Shown here: positions 17,106 to 24,546 of the stretch, piece by piece
How the letters are laid out: the number at the start of each line of letters is the position of its first letter
How positions within the stretch are numbered: position 1 is the stretch's first letter
Source: Hallerella sp964397425
GTDB lineage: Bacteria; Fibrobacterota; Fibrobacteria; Fibrobacterales; Fibrobacteraceae
Length of the DNA: 64,000 nucleotides
Direction of reading: 5' to 3'
Assembly (NCBI GenBank): GCA_964397425.1
Contig: CAYNID010000001.1
Span: 453,107-517,106 of the forward strand
Notes under the pieces: model-generated
Seen by the model: the letters and a program-made list of their open reading frames with translations, nothing else
Told to the model about the DNA's origin: nothing
The model's database searches: none
Translations under genes and position numbers: made by a program

Positions 17106-18785
17106 TCATTGTTTCGCTTGCGCCTTCCCCCAGGAATCCTTGAGCCCGACAGTGCGGTTGAAGACCGGGTGCCCCGGCGCGGAGTCGCGGAAATCCAGGC
17201 AGAAATAGCCTTGCCGCATGAACTGGAAACGGTCTTCGACTTGGGCGTTTGCAAGCATCGGTTCGAGCTTCGCCTTTTTCACCACCAGGGAGTCCGGATT
17301 CAGATAATCCAGCGGATCTTCGCCATCGGGCACGTCGCCCGTATTTTCCAGGGTGAAGAGATTGTCGAACAGGCGGACTTCCGCGTCGACGGCAGTCGGC
17401 GCATAAACCCAGTGGATGGTACCTTTGACTTTCCGTCCGTCGGGGGAATCGCCGCCGCGCGTGGCGGGATCGTATGTGCAATGGATTTCGGTCACGTTGC
17501 CGTTTGCGTCTTTTTCAACGCGGACACATTTGATGAAATAAGCGCCCTTCAAACGGACTTCTCCATCCGGTTTCAAACGGAAATATTTTTTCGGCGGATT
17601 TTCCATGAAGTCGTCGCGTTCAATGAAAATTTCCTTGCCGAACGGGACAGTCCTGGAGCCCGCATCCGGATCTTCGGGGTTGTTTTCAACGGAAAGCTCT
17701 TCGACTTTGCCGTCTTCCCAGTTGTCGATGACGACTTTGACCGGGTCGAGGACCGCCATGGCGCGGCGGGCCGTTTTGTTCAGCTCTTCGCGGATGCAGA
17801 AGTATAAAAGGTTGATGTCGACCATGCTGTCGGCTTTGGAAATGCCGATGCGGTCACAAAATTCCCGGATGGATGCCGGCGTGTATCCGCGGCGGCGCAG
17901 TCCGCAAACGGTGGGCATCCGAGGGTCGTCCCAGCCCATGACGCGTCCGCTTTTCACCAGTTCCAACAGCTTGCGCTTGCTCATCACGGTGTAAGAAAGG
18001 TTCAGCCGCGCGAATTCAATTTGCTGCGGACGTTCCGGGAGGTTCAACGCTTCGAGGACCCAGTTGTAAAGCGGGCGGTGGGCTTCGAATTCCAACGTGC
18101 AAATGGAATGCGTGATGCCTTCGATCCAATCGGAAAGGGGATGGGCGAAGTCATACATGGGGTAAATGCACCATTTGTCGCCGGTACGGTGATGCGTCGC
18201 ATGCTTGATGCGGTAAACCGCGGGGTCACGCATGTTCATGTTCGGGCTCGAAAGGTCTATTTTGGCGCGGAGCGTTTTGGCGCCGTCGGGGAATTCTCCC
18301 GCTTTCATCCGGCGAAAAAGTTCCAGGTTTTCTTCGATGCTGCGGTCCCGGTAAGGCGAAGGCTTCGACGGCTTTCCCGCATCGTTTCCGCGGTATTCGC
18401 GCATTTCTTCTGGCGAAAGGTCGTCAACGTATGCTTTTCCCAATCGGATGAGCTCTTCGGCGAAGTCGTAAAGCTTGTCGTAATAATCGCTCGCGTAGTG
18501 GACGGGTTCTTCCCACTGGAATCCCAGCCAGTGAACGTCGTTGTAAATGGAATCCACGTATTCGGTGTCTTCCTTGGTGGGATTCGTATCGTCGAAACGG
18601 AGGTTCGTTTTGCCGCAGAATTTCTTCGCCGTGCCGAAATTCAAACAGATGCTTTTCGCGTGCCCAATATGGATGTAACCGTTCGGTTCTGGCGGAAAAC
18701 GCGTCAGGACATGATCGCGCTTGCCGGACTTCAAGTCGCTTACGATGATGTCTTGTATAAAATTGGTCGATTCCGGGATGTCCAT
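17106..18785 (-). CDS. glnS: Glutamine-tRNA ligase
   Basis: GlnRS charges tRNA-Gln with glutamine using ATP. The 559-aa protein carries the class I HIGH motif in PPEPNGYIHIGHAKS (about residues 31-45) and the KMSKS-loop equivalent VMSKRK (about 269-274). FDDTNP and the tRNA-acceptor-binding region around MYDFAHPLSDWIEGITHS match GlnRS rather than bacterial GluRS. The C-terminal two-barrel anticodon domain is present (to about 550). The presence of GlnRS means Gln-tRNA need not be made by the GatCAB route. It is divergent from the methyltransferase at 18885. Confidence 0.96.
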   Translation of the reverse strand: MDIPESTNFIQDIIVSDLKSGKRDHVLTRFPPEPNGYIHIGHAKSICLNFGTAKKFCGKTNLRFDDTNPTKEDTEYVDSIYNDVHWLGFQWEEPVHYASDYYDKLYDFAEELIRLGKAYVDDLSPEEMREYRGNDAGKPSKPSPYRDRSIEENLELFRRMKAGEFPDGAKTLRAKIDLSSPNMNMRDPAVYRIKHATHHRTGDKWCIYPMYDFAHPLSDWIEGITHSICTLEFEAHRPLYNWVLEALNLPERPQQIEFARLNLSYTVMSKRKLLELVKSGRVMGWDDPRMPTVCGLRRRGYTPASIREFCDRIGISKADSMVDINLLYFCIREELNKTARRAMAVLDPVKVVIDNWEDGKVEELSVENNPEDPDAGSRTVPFGKEIFIERDDFMENPPKKYFRLKPDGEVRLKGAYFIKCVRVEKDANGNVTEIHCTYDPATRGGDSPDGRKVKGTIHWVYAPTAVDAEVRLFDNLFTLENTGDVPDGEDPLDYLNPDSLVVKKAKLEPMLANAQVEDRFQFMRQGYFCLDFRDSAPGHPVFNRTVGLKDSWGKAQAKQ

Positions 18786-18884
18786 AATCTTCTCCAGAAA
18801 GAGTTTTCGGTGGAAAGTTAGAAAAGCTTTGCCGAAAAAACTATATTCGTCGCGGATGATGCGCCTTTGCCGCGGTGGTTCTCG

Positions 18885-19847
18885 ATGTCTTTAAACGATT
18901 TTAAAATTCTCTTGGAAAAAGCCCATGCCCGGCGTTCGCCCCTTTTCCCTTTGACAGACGCGTATCGGATTGTGAATGGCGTCGAAGACGGATTTCCCGG
19001 CGTGGCAGTTGACCGCTACGCGGATTGCTTTCAAATTCAGTATTTTGGAACGGATTTGCTTTCTGTCCGTGAGGATTTGGCCAGGGCGGTTTCCCGCGTA
19101 TTTTCGCCGCGATTTCTCGTTTCCAAATTCCGCCTTTCGCCATCGGGAAATTCCCTTGAAAAACCGGAAATGCAGCTGGAATTGGGCAGGGAATCCGACA
19201 GTGCGACCGTTGTGCGCGAAGGGAATTGCAAATTCCACGTGGATTTGCTCGACACGGTGAATCCGGGGCTCTTCCTCGACATGCGCGACGGGCGTTTTGA
19301 CGTGGAATCCCGCGCGGCGGGAAAGGAAATTTTGAATCTTTTCAGTTATACGTGCGCCTTTGCCGTTCATGCGAGAATCGGAGGCGCGAAGCGCGCTGTC
19401 AACGCGGATATCAGCGGAAAGATTTTGGAAAAGGGCCGGGAAAATTACCGCTTGAACGGGATAGAAATGCTCCGCGGTGAATTTTTCAAGGGCGACGCCA
19501 GAGAATATTTGGACTGGTGCCGACGCAAAAAAGTGAAATTCGGCGGAGTCGTGTTCGATCCGCCCAGCTTTTCCCGCAACAGGGGCAAAGTGTTTTCTGT
19601 CAAAAACGAATTTCAAACCCTTGTCGACGAAGTTGCGGAAATCCTCGAACCGGGAGCGTTCTTTTTGGCGAGTTCCAATTTCAGCGGATTTGTCAGAGAA
19701 TCCTTTGCGAAAGAAACCCTCCAAACGGTACGGAAGCGCTTCCCGAAAGCGAAAACGGCTTGGGTCCGCGGACAGGGAATGGATTTTCCGGGGGCGGGAA
19801 CGCGGCGGGAAAGTTCCCTCGTCGCCGTCATGATTGAAACGGAATGA
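18885..19847 (+). CDS. Class I SAM-dependent rRNA methyltransferase, RlmI-like without PUA domain
   Basis: The 320-aa start at MSLNDFKILLEKAHARR is preferred to an upstream TTG. The first domain holds RIVNGVEDGFPGVAVDRYAD, typical of the RlmI/RlmK (COG1092) family. The Rossmann region follows with NLFSYTCAFAVHARIGGA and the ADIS acidic motif, and the catalytic VVFDPPSFSR motif IV at about 220. E. coli RlmI (about 396 aa) begins with a PUA RNA-binding domain of about 75 residues, which is absent here. The likely role is cytosine-5 methylation of 23S rRNA, but with that domain missing the target site is uncertain. TATATT lies about 38 bases upstream; no strong Shine-Dalgarno is seen. Confidence 0.8.
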   Translation: MSLNDFKILLEKAHARRSPLFPLTDAYRIVNGVEDGFPGVAVDRYADCFQIQYFGTDLLSVREDLARAVSRVFSPRFLVSKFRLSPSGNSLEKPEMQLELGRESDSATVVREGNCKFHVDLLDTVNPGLFLDMRDGRFDVESRAAGKEILNLFSYTCAFAVHARIGGAKRAVNADISGKILEKGRENYRLNGIEMLRGEFFKGDAREYLDWCRRKKVKFGGVVFDPPSFSRNRGKVFSVKNEFQTLVDEVAEILEPGAFFLASSNFSGFVRESFAKETLQTVRKRFPKAKTAWVRGQGMDFPGAGTRRESSLVAVMIETE

Positions 19848-19850
19848 CCG

Positions 19851-20816
19851 CTACGGTGCGCCCGTGCCGTTTTCTAATTGCGCCTGTATCAGGGAGAGCA
19901 ATTCGGCGATCAAATCGTCGAACGGTTTATCGGAATTTGCACCCGCGGCGCGCACGTGACCTCCTCCGCCGAACGCGCCTGCAATTTTGTTCACATCGAC
20001 AACGTAATTTGAACGCAGGCTGATTTTGTTTTGACCGGCTACCGGATAAATGAAAATGGCGACTTCCGTTCCGCTGACTTCGCGGATAGAATCGATGACG
20101 GAATTCAAATCCAGAGGTGTCGCGTGGAAGTGATCGAGCTCTTTTTGCGAGATACCCGCATAGACGACTTTTCCGCCAAGTCCCAGCCGGCATTTTTGCA
20201 AAATGAATCCGGTGACGAGAGTTTCTTTGTAAGAACGCGTGTAATAAGTGTCGTTGATAATCTTTGTGAAATCGCATCCCTTGTCGATTAAGTCGCCGAC
20301 TGCGTTCATGGTGCGCTTTCCCGTGCAGCTGAATTTGAACGCTCCCGTGTCGTGGACGATTCCGAGGTAAAGACAGTTTGCCGTGTCGCGGCTGATTTTT
20401 TCTGGATTGAGCAGACGGTAAAGGACTTCGCTTGCGGAACTGGCTTTCGGATCGATGAAGTTTTCATGGCAAAGGCTGTGCGGATTGCTGATATGATGGT
20501 CGATGTTGCACGTGACCGTCGCTTTGGCAAGGCATTCCGTTCCGCGGGCACCGCACCGTTCAAAAGAAGGCGTGTCCATGAGGAATGCCAAATCCACTTG
20601 GCGTCCATCGTATTCGGAAAGGATTCTTTCCGCGCCTTTTAACAGCCGGAAACTTTCCGGGAATGCTTCTGCAAAGACCTGAACTTTGCAATGCGGATAA
20701 TTGTCCGCGATGTAATTATAAAGCCCAAGGCATGAACCGATGCAATCACCGTCTGGGCGGACGTGCCCGAAAATCGCAATGGATGCGGCTTTGGAAATCA
20801 TAGGGTCGAGAGTCAT
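19851..20816 (-). CDS. DHH-family phosphoesterase, NrnA-like (oligoribonuclease / pAp phosphatase)
   Basis: The 321-aa protein starts MTLDPMISKAASIAIFGHVRPDGDCIGS. DHH-family motifs follow in order: VRPDGDCIGS (metal-binding, where HxPDxD is usual), LMDTPS, IDHHISN (the DHH motif near residue 105), and the C-terminal DHHA1 GGGGH box (FGGGGHVRAAG, about 290-300). NrnA-type enzymes degrade very short RNA oligomers and, in some species, 3'-phosphoadenosine 5'-phosphate. One residue is changed: the first motif reads HVRPDGD, as expected for the family. Its ATG overlaps the stop of the acetyltransferase by 4 bases (ATGA), so the two are translationally coupled, although no functional link is obvious. 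Confidence 0.87.
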   Translation of the reverse strand: MTLDPMISKAASIAIFGHVRPDGDCIGSCLGLYNYIADNYPHCKVQVFAEAFPESFRLLKGAERILSEYDGRQVDLAFLMDTPSFERCGARGTECLAKATVTCNIDHHISNPHSLCHENFIDPKASSASEVLYRLLNPEKISRDTANCLYLGIVHDTGAFKFSCTGKRTMNAVGDLIDKGCDFTKIINDTYYTRSYKETLVTGFILQKCRLGLGGKVVYAGISQKELDHFHATPLDLNSVIDSIREVSGTEVAIFIYPVAGQNKISLRSNYVVDVNKIAGAFGGGGHVRAAGANSDKPFDDLIAELLSLIQAQLENGTGAP

Positions 20817-21421
20817 TGGACGACCTCCTCCGGGTTCCGGTTCCAGTTTTTGAATTTGTCTGCTTCTGTGATTTTTCGAATGACGCGGCACGGGTTTCCC
20901 ACGGCGACAGAGTCGCTTGGAATGTCTTTGACGACAACGCTTCCGCCGCCGATGACGACATTGCTTCCGATGCGGACTCCGGGCATCACCTGGGTGCCGC
21001 CGCCAATCCACACGTTGTCGCCGACAGTTATCGGGTAGGCGTATTCCAAGCCTTTGTTCCGGCGTTCAAAATCGACGGGGTGGCCTGCCGTGTAAAATCC
21101 GCAATTCGGGCCGATGAAAACGTTGTCGCCGAAGATGACTTTGCCCGGATCCAAAATGACCAGGTTGTGGTTTGAAAAAAAGTTTTCGCCAATTTCGATA
21201 TTTGAACCGTAATCGCAGAAAAAGGGGGCGAGGACGGTAAACTGCTTAGGGGTCTTTCCCAAAAGCGTTCGGAGGATTTTCTGCTGACCTTCGGTGTCCG
21301 AGGGGCGGAGCTGATTGTATGCATGGCAGAGTTCTTTGGCGTCTAGGCGTTCTTTTAAAAGGGGAAGGTCGTAATTGCCGTCGTAAAGCATCTGTTTCTG
21401 CATTTTTTCTTTTTCAGTCAT
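20813..21421 (-). CDS. Sugar O-acetyltransferase, maltose/galactoside acetyltransferase family (left-handed beta helix)
   Basis: A 202-aa member of the Maa/LacA/NodL family, which transfers acetyl from acetyl-CoA to sugar hydroxyls. The N-terminal helical cap is MTEKEKMQKQMLYDGNYD followed by LCHAYNQLRP. Hexapeptide repeats (I-G-x-x-x-x) then run from about residue 75 to 185, with the catalytic-histidine segment FYTAGHPVD at about 115 and the ITVGDNVWIGGG and VVIGGGSVVV turns. Length and motif order are typical. It is first in a two-gene operon with the NrnA-like gene and divergent from ispG. The physiological acceptor is unknown in most members. Confidence 0.9.
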   Translation of the reverse strand: MTEKEKMQKQMLYDGNYDLPLLKERLDAKELCHAYNQLRPSDTEGQQKILRTLLGKTPKQFTVLAPFFCDYGSNIEIGENFFSNHNLVILDPGKVIFGDNVFIGPNCGFYTAGHPVDFERRNKGLEYAYPITVGDNVWIGGGTQVMPGVRIGSNVVIGGGSVVVKDIPSDSVAVGNPCRVIRKITEADKFKNWNRNPEEVVQ

Positions 21422-21506
21422 CCAGAACTCCTTGAGGATTTCTCCGTTTTCGTCAATATAGTTTTTGAAGGTGCCGCTTTTGGCAAAAGGATTTCTGGAA
21501 AATAGT

Positions 21507-21512
21507 TATATT
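21507..21512 (+). promoter_or_regulatory. TATATT -10-like element 6 bases before ispG
   Basis: TATATT is followed by AAGTCC and then the ispG ATG, with no Shine-Dalgarno. The spacing predicts a leaderless or nearly leaderless ispG transcript. Confidence 0.45.
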
Positions 21513-21518
21513 AAGTCC

Positions 21519-23258
21519 ATGCCCGAAATATTTGATTTTCCTTATTTGCAAAACCGTTTTTCTCCGGTCCGCCGGAAAACGGTCCAGGTGAGAGTCGGGA
21601 ACGCCGTTATCGGTGGCGGCGCACCGGTCCTTGTCCAATCCATGACGACAACGAAACCCAAAGAGGTGGAAAAAACGGTCCAGGAAACTCTGGACTTGGC
21701 CCGTGCCGGTTGCGGCCTCGTGCGCATTACCGCGCCGACGTTGGCAGACGCAGCCGCTTTGAAAGAAGTTATGGAAAAAATCCGGGCGACGGGATGTCAA
21801 ATTCCCGTTTCCGCCGATATCCATTTTCAGCCGAAAGCCGCTTTTGAAGCGCTCAAATGGGTCGAAAAAGTCCGCATCAATCCGGGAAATTTTGTGGATA
21901 CGGGCATCGCGGCATTGGACAAACAAGCCGAAAAAAGTTTTGACGAGGGCCGTGAAAAAGTCTTTGAAACGTTCACGCCGTTTGTCCGCGAAGCGAAACG
22001 CCTTGGCCGCGCCATCCGCATTGGCGTGAACCACGGCTCTCTTTCTGCCCGGATGCTTTACCGTTACGGCGATACCGTCGAAGGCATGGTGGAAAGCGCC
22101 ATGGAATATTTGGCGGTATGCGAAGCGGAACATTTCAAAGATGTCGTGGTGAGCCTCAAATCGTCGACGCCGCGCGTTGCCATTTGCGCTTATCGGATGC
22201 TCGCCGCGCGTCTTGAAAAAGAGCATTTTACGCCATATCCTTTCCATGTGGGAGTCACAGAAGCCGGAGCCGGCGAAGATGGCCGTCTCAAATCGGCGGT
22301 GGGCATCGGCTCGCTCCTTCTCGACGGGCTTGCGGACACAATCCGCGTCTCGCTCACCGAAGATCCTGTCGCCGAAGTTCCTGTGGCGCAAAAGCTCATC
22401 GACGCTTGCGCCCTGCCCCGGGAAACTCTGAATTTCAAGGTCCCCGAATGGAAAAAGGACCCTTACCATTATGCGCGCAGGGAATCTCGCCCGGTGTCGA
22501 TTTCGGGAACGTCCGTCGGCGGAACGGAACCTGTCCGCGTAGGGCTTTCCGCTTCGGCGGTCAGCGTCACCGGAAAGACAAGGTCTCCGGAATTCGCCTT
22601 TACGGGAATGGAATCCGGGAACGTAGTCGTCTTCCGCGATTCGTTTGACATCGACGCTTACGCCGCCGGGGACAAAGTCGTGCAGGAATCGTCGCCTGTG
22701 GTCTATGCCGGGGAAAACTTCCTTTATGGAACGCGGGCCTTGGCGTCGGCGCTCGCTTTGCGCGAGGCGAAAAATCCGATTTTGCTTTACCGGAAAATTT
22801 CCGGGGATGAACTGGATACGTTGAAAACGGCTGCCGAATTCGGATGCCTTCTTTCGGATGGAGTCGGCGACGCCGTCGTCATTGAAAAACAGCAAGACGA
22901 AATGGTTGCCGTTAATCTTGCCTTCGACATTCTTCAGGCGGCGGGCGTCCGGCGCAGCAAAACGGAATTCATCAGCTGTCCGAGCTGTGGACGGACCCTT
23001 TACAACATTCAGCAGGTCTTGGGGAAAATTCAAGCGCGCCTTGGAAAACTCCAGGACATTTCCATTGCAGTCATGGGCTGCATCGTGAATGGTACGGGCG
23101 AAATGGCGGATGCCGATTTCGGTTACGTCGGCGGCGCTCCGGGATTCATCAACCTGTTCGAAGGCAAAACCTGCGTTAAGAAGAACGTGCCGGAAGAAAA
23201 AGCCTTGGACGAATTGGTGGAACTCATCAAGTCCCGGGGCCGCTACAAGGAAGCTTAA
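21519..23258 (+). CDS. ispG: 4-hydroxy-3-methylbut-2-enyl diphosphate synthase, long form
   Basis: IspG (GcpE) carries out the penultimate step of the non-mevalonate isoprenoid pathway, reducing methylerythritol cyclodiphosphate with a [4Fe-4S] cluster. The 579-aa protein is the long form with a central insert, as in Chlamydiae, Bacteroidota and plants; E. coli has about 370 aa. The TIM barrel starts with PVLVQSMTTTKPKEVEKTV (about 32-50) and includes KVRINPGNF (about 122-130). The insert spans roughly 270-480. The iron-sulphur domain has CPSCGRT (about 488-494) and GCIVNGTGEMADADFG with the third cysteine (about 525). The start MPEIFDFPYLQ is chosen because upstream codons lie outside family similarity. 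Confidence 0.95.
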   Translation: MPEIFDFPYLQNRFSPVRRKTVQVRVGNAVIGGGAPVLVQSMTTTKPKEVEKTVQETLDLARAGCGLVRITAPTLADAAALKEVMEKIRATGCQIPVSADIHFQPKAAFEALKWVEKVRINPGNFVDTGIAALDKQAEKSFDEGREKVFETFTPFVREAKRLGRAIRIGVNHGSLSARMLYRYGDTVEGMVESAMEYLAVCEAEHFKDVVVSLKSSTPRVAICAYRMLAARLEKEHFTPYPFHVGVTEAGAGEDGRLKSAVGIGSLLLDGLADTIRVSLTEDPVAEVPVAQKLIDACALPRETLNFKVPEWKKDPYHYARRESRPVSISGTSVGGTEPVRVGLSASAVSVTGKTRSPEFAFTGMESGNVVVFRDSFDIDAYAAGDKVVQESSPVVYAGENFLYGTRALASALALREAKNPILLYRKISGDELDTLKTAAEFGCLLSDGVGDAVVIEKQQDEMVAVNLAFDILQAAGVRRSKTEFISCPSCGRTLYNIQQVLGKIQARLGKLQDISIAVMGCIVNGTGEMADADFGYVGGAPGFINLFEGKTCVKKNVPEEKALDELVELIKSRGRYKEA

Positions 23259-23294
23259 GTTTTACAAATGAACCTTCACCAAAAGGAACTCAAA

Positions 23295-24464
23295 ATGCGT
23301 AAAGTCAAAACGTTGAACAACATTTCCCAGAAAGGATTGGAACTTTTCGGAAAAGACTACGAAGTCTCCGATGCCGTAGAATCTCCGGAAGCCATCCTTG
23401 TCCGCAGCGCACAGGTCGATACGGATTCTTTTGATGGCCTGTTGGCTGTCGCCCGCGCCGGTGCCGGGGTGAACAACATCACCATCGACAAGGCGAGTGC
23501 AAAGGGAATTTGCGTTTTCAACACGCCCGGCGCCAACGCGAATGCCGTCGCGGAACTGGTGATGACCGTTTTGGGCATGGCTGTCCGCCATGTCGGCGAA
23601 GCGGCTGCCTGGGTGAAAAGCCTGGATCCGAATGATCCCGCTTTGGACAAAACGATTGAAAAGGGCAAAAAGATGTTCTCCGGTACGGAACTTGCCGGCA
23701 AGACTCTGGGCGTCATCGGGCTTGGAAAAATCGGCGTTCTCGTTTCGAACTACGCCCGTTGGAAGAACATGAAGGTCGTCGCCTATGATCCGTATCCGAG
23801 TGCCGCCAACATGCACAAGCTCTCGAATGTCGTGACCGTTGTGAAAACTCTCGACGAAGTCATCGCCTGCGCCGATTACCTCACCGTCCACGTTCCTTTC
23901 ATCAAGGGCGTGACCGAAAATATGTTGAATGCGAAAAATCTTTCCGCGTTCAAGGGCTCCTTGATTTTGAACTTCGCAAGGGGCGGCATCGTGGAAATGG
24001 ATGCGGTTTACAAGATGCTCGAAGAGGGCCGCTTGGAAGGCTATCTGACGGACTTTGCAGATTCCCGTTCCCTCCAGACTCCCAAAATTTCGATTTTCCC
24101 GCACTTGGGCGCAAGCACCGAAGAAGCGGAAGACAATTGCGCCGTCATGGCTGTGGAAGAACTCAAAAATTACCTGGAATTCGGCGTTGTCCGCAATTCG
24201 GTGAACTTCCCGCCGTTAGACAGCTTCCCGCATGCCGAAGTGAAGAGCCGTGTCGTCGTCATCAACCAGGACGTTCCCAACATGATTGCCGAAATCACGA
24301 AGGTCTTTGGCGCGGCGAACATCAACATTGCAAGCTTCAGCAACAAGTCGAACGGCAAAATCGGTTACAACCTGATCGATGTCGAAGCGACTGTCGACGA
24401 TTCCATCATTGACGAATTGAAGAAACTCGACAAGGTTATCCGCGTCCGGGTCATTCACTTCTAA
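23295..24464 (+). CDS. serA: D-3-phosphoglycerate dehydrogenase
   Basis: SerA oxidises 3-phosphoglycerate with NAD in the first step of serine synthesis. The start MRKVKTLNNIS (389 aa) has AAGGAA 7 bases upstream. The Rossmann motif is GVIGLGKIGVLVSNYA (about 147-162). The active-site arginine lies in ARGGIVEMDA (about 229) and the histidine in FPHLGASTEEAEDN (about 275-288). The C-terminal 75 residues form an ACT-like regulatory domain (VVVINQDVPNMIAEITKVFG), which in the family senses serine. Length matches the roughly 390-aa single-ACT type. It lies 36 bases after ispG and ends at the terminator at 24485. Confidence 0.93.
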   Translation: MRKVKTLNNISQKGLELFGKDYEVSDAVESPEAILVRSAQVDTDSFDGLLAVARAGAGVNNITIDKASAKGICVFNTPGANANAVAELVMTVLGMAVRHVGEAAAWVKSLDPNDPALDKTIEKGKKMFSGTELAGKTLGVIGLGKIGVLVSNYARWKNMKVVAYDPYPSAANMHKLSNVVTVVKTLDEVIACADYLTVHVPFIKGVTENMLNAKNLSAFKGSLILNFARGGIVEMDAVYKMLEEGRLEGYLTDFADSRSLQTPKISIFPHLGASTEEAEDNCAVMAVEELKNYLEFGVVRNSVNFPPLDSFPHAEVKSRVVVINQDVPNMIAEITKVFGAANINIASFSNKSNGKIGYNLIDVEATVDDSIIDELKKLDKVIRVRVIHF

Positions 24465-24484
24465 ATTTTGAAACTCGATAAGCG

Positions 24485-24513
24485 ACCGCCGGATTCCATG
24501 CCGGCGGTTTTTT
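24485..24513 (+). terminator. Rho-independent terminator of serA
   Basis: CCGCCGG pairs with CCGGCGG around a short loop and is followed by TTTTTT; it sits 20 bases after the serA stop. Confidence 0.88.
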
Positions 24514-24546
24514 GCTAGTTTTGCCCAAAAATTCGAAGGTGTAATT

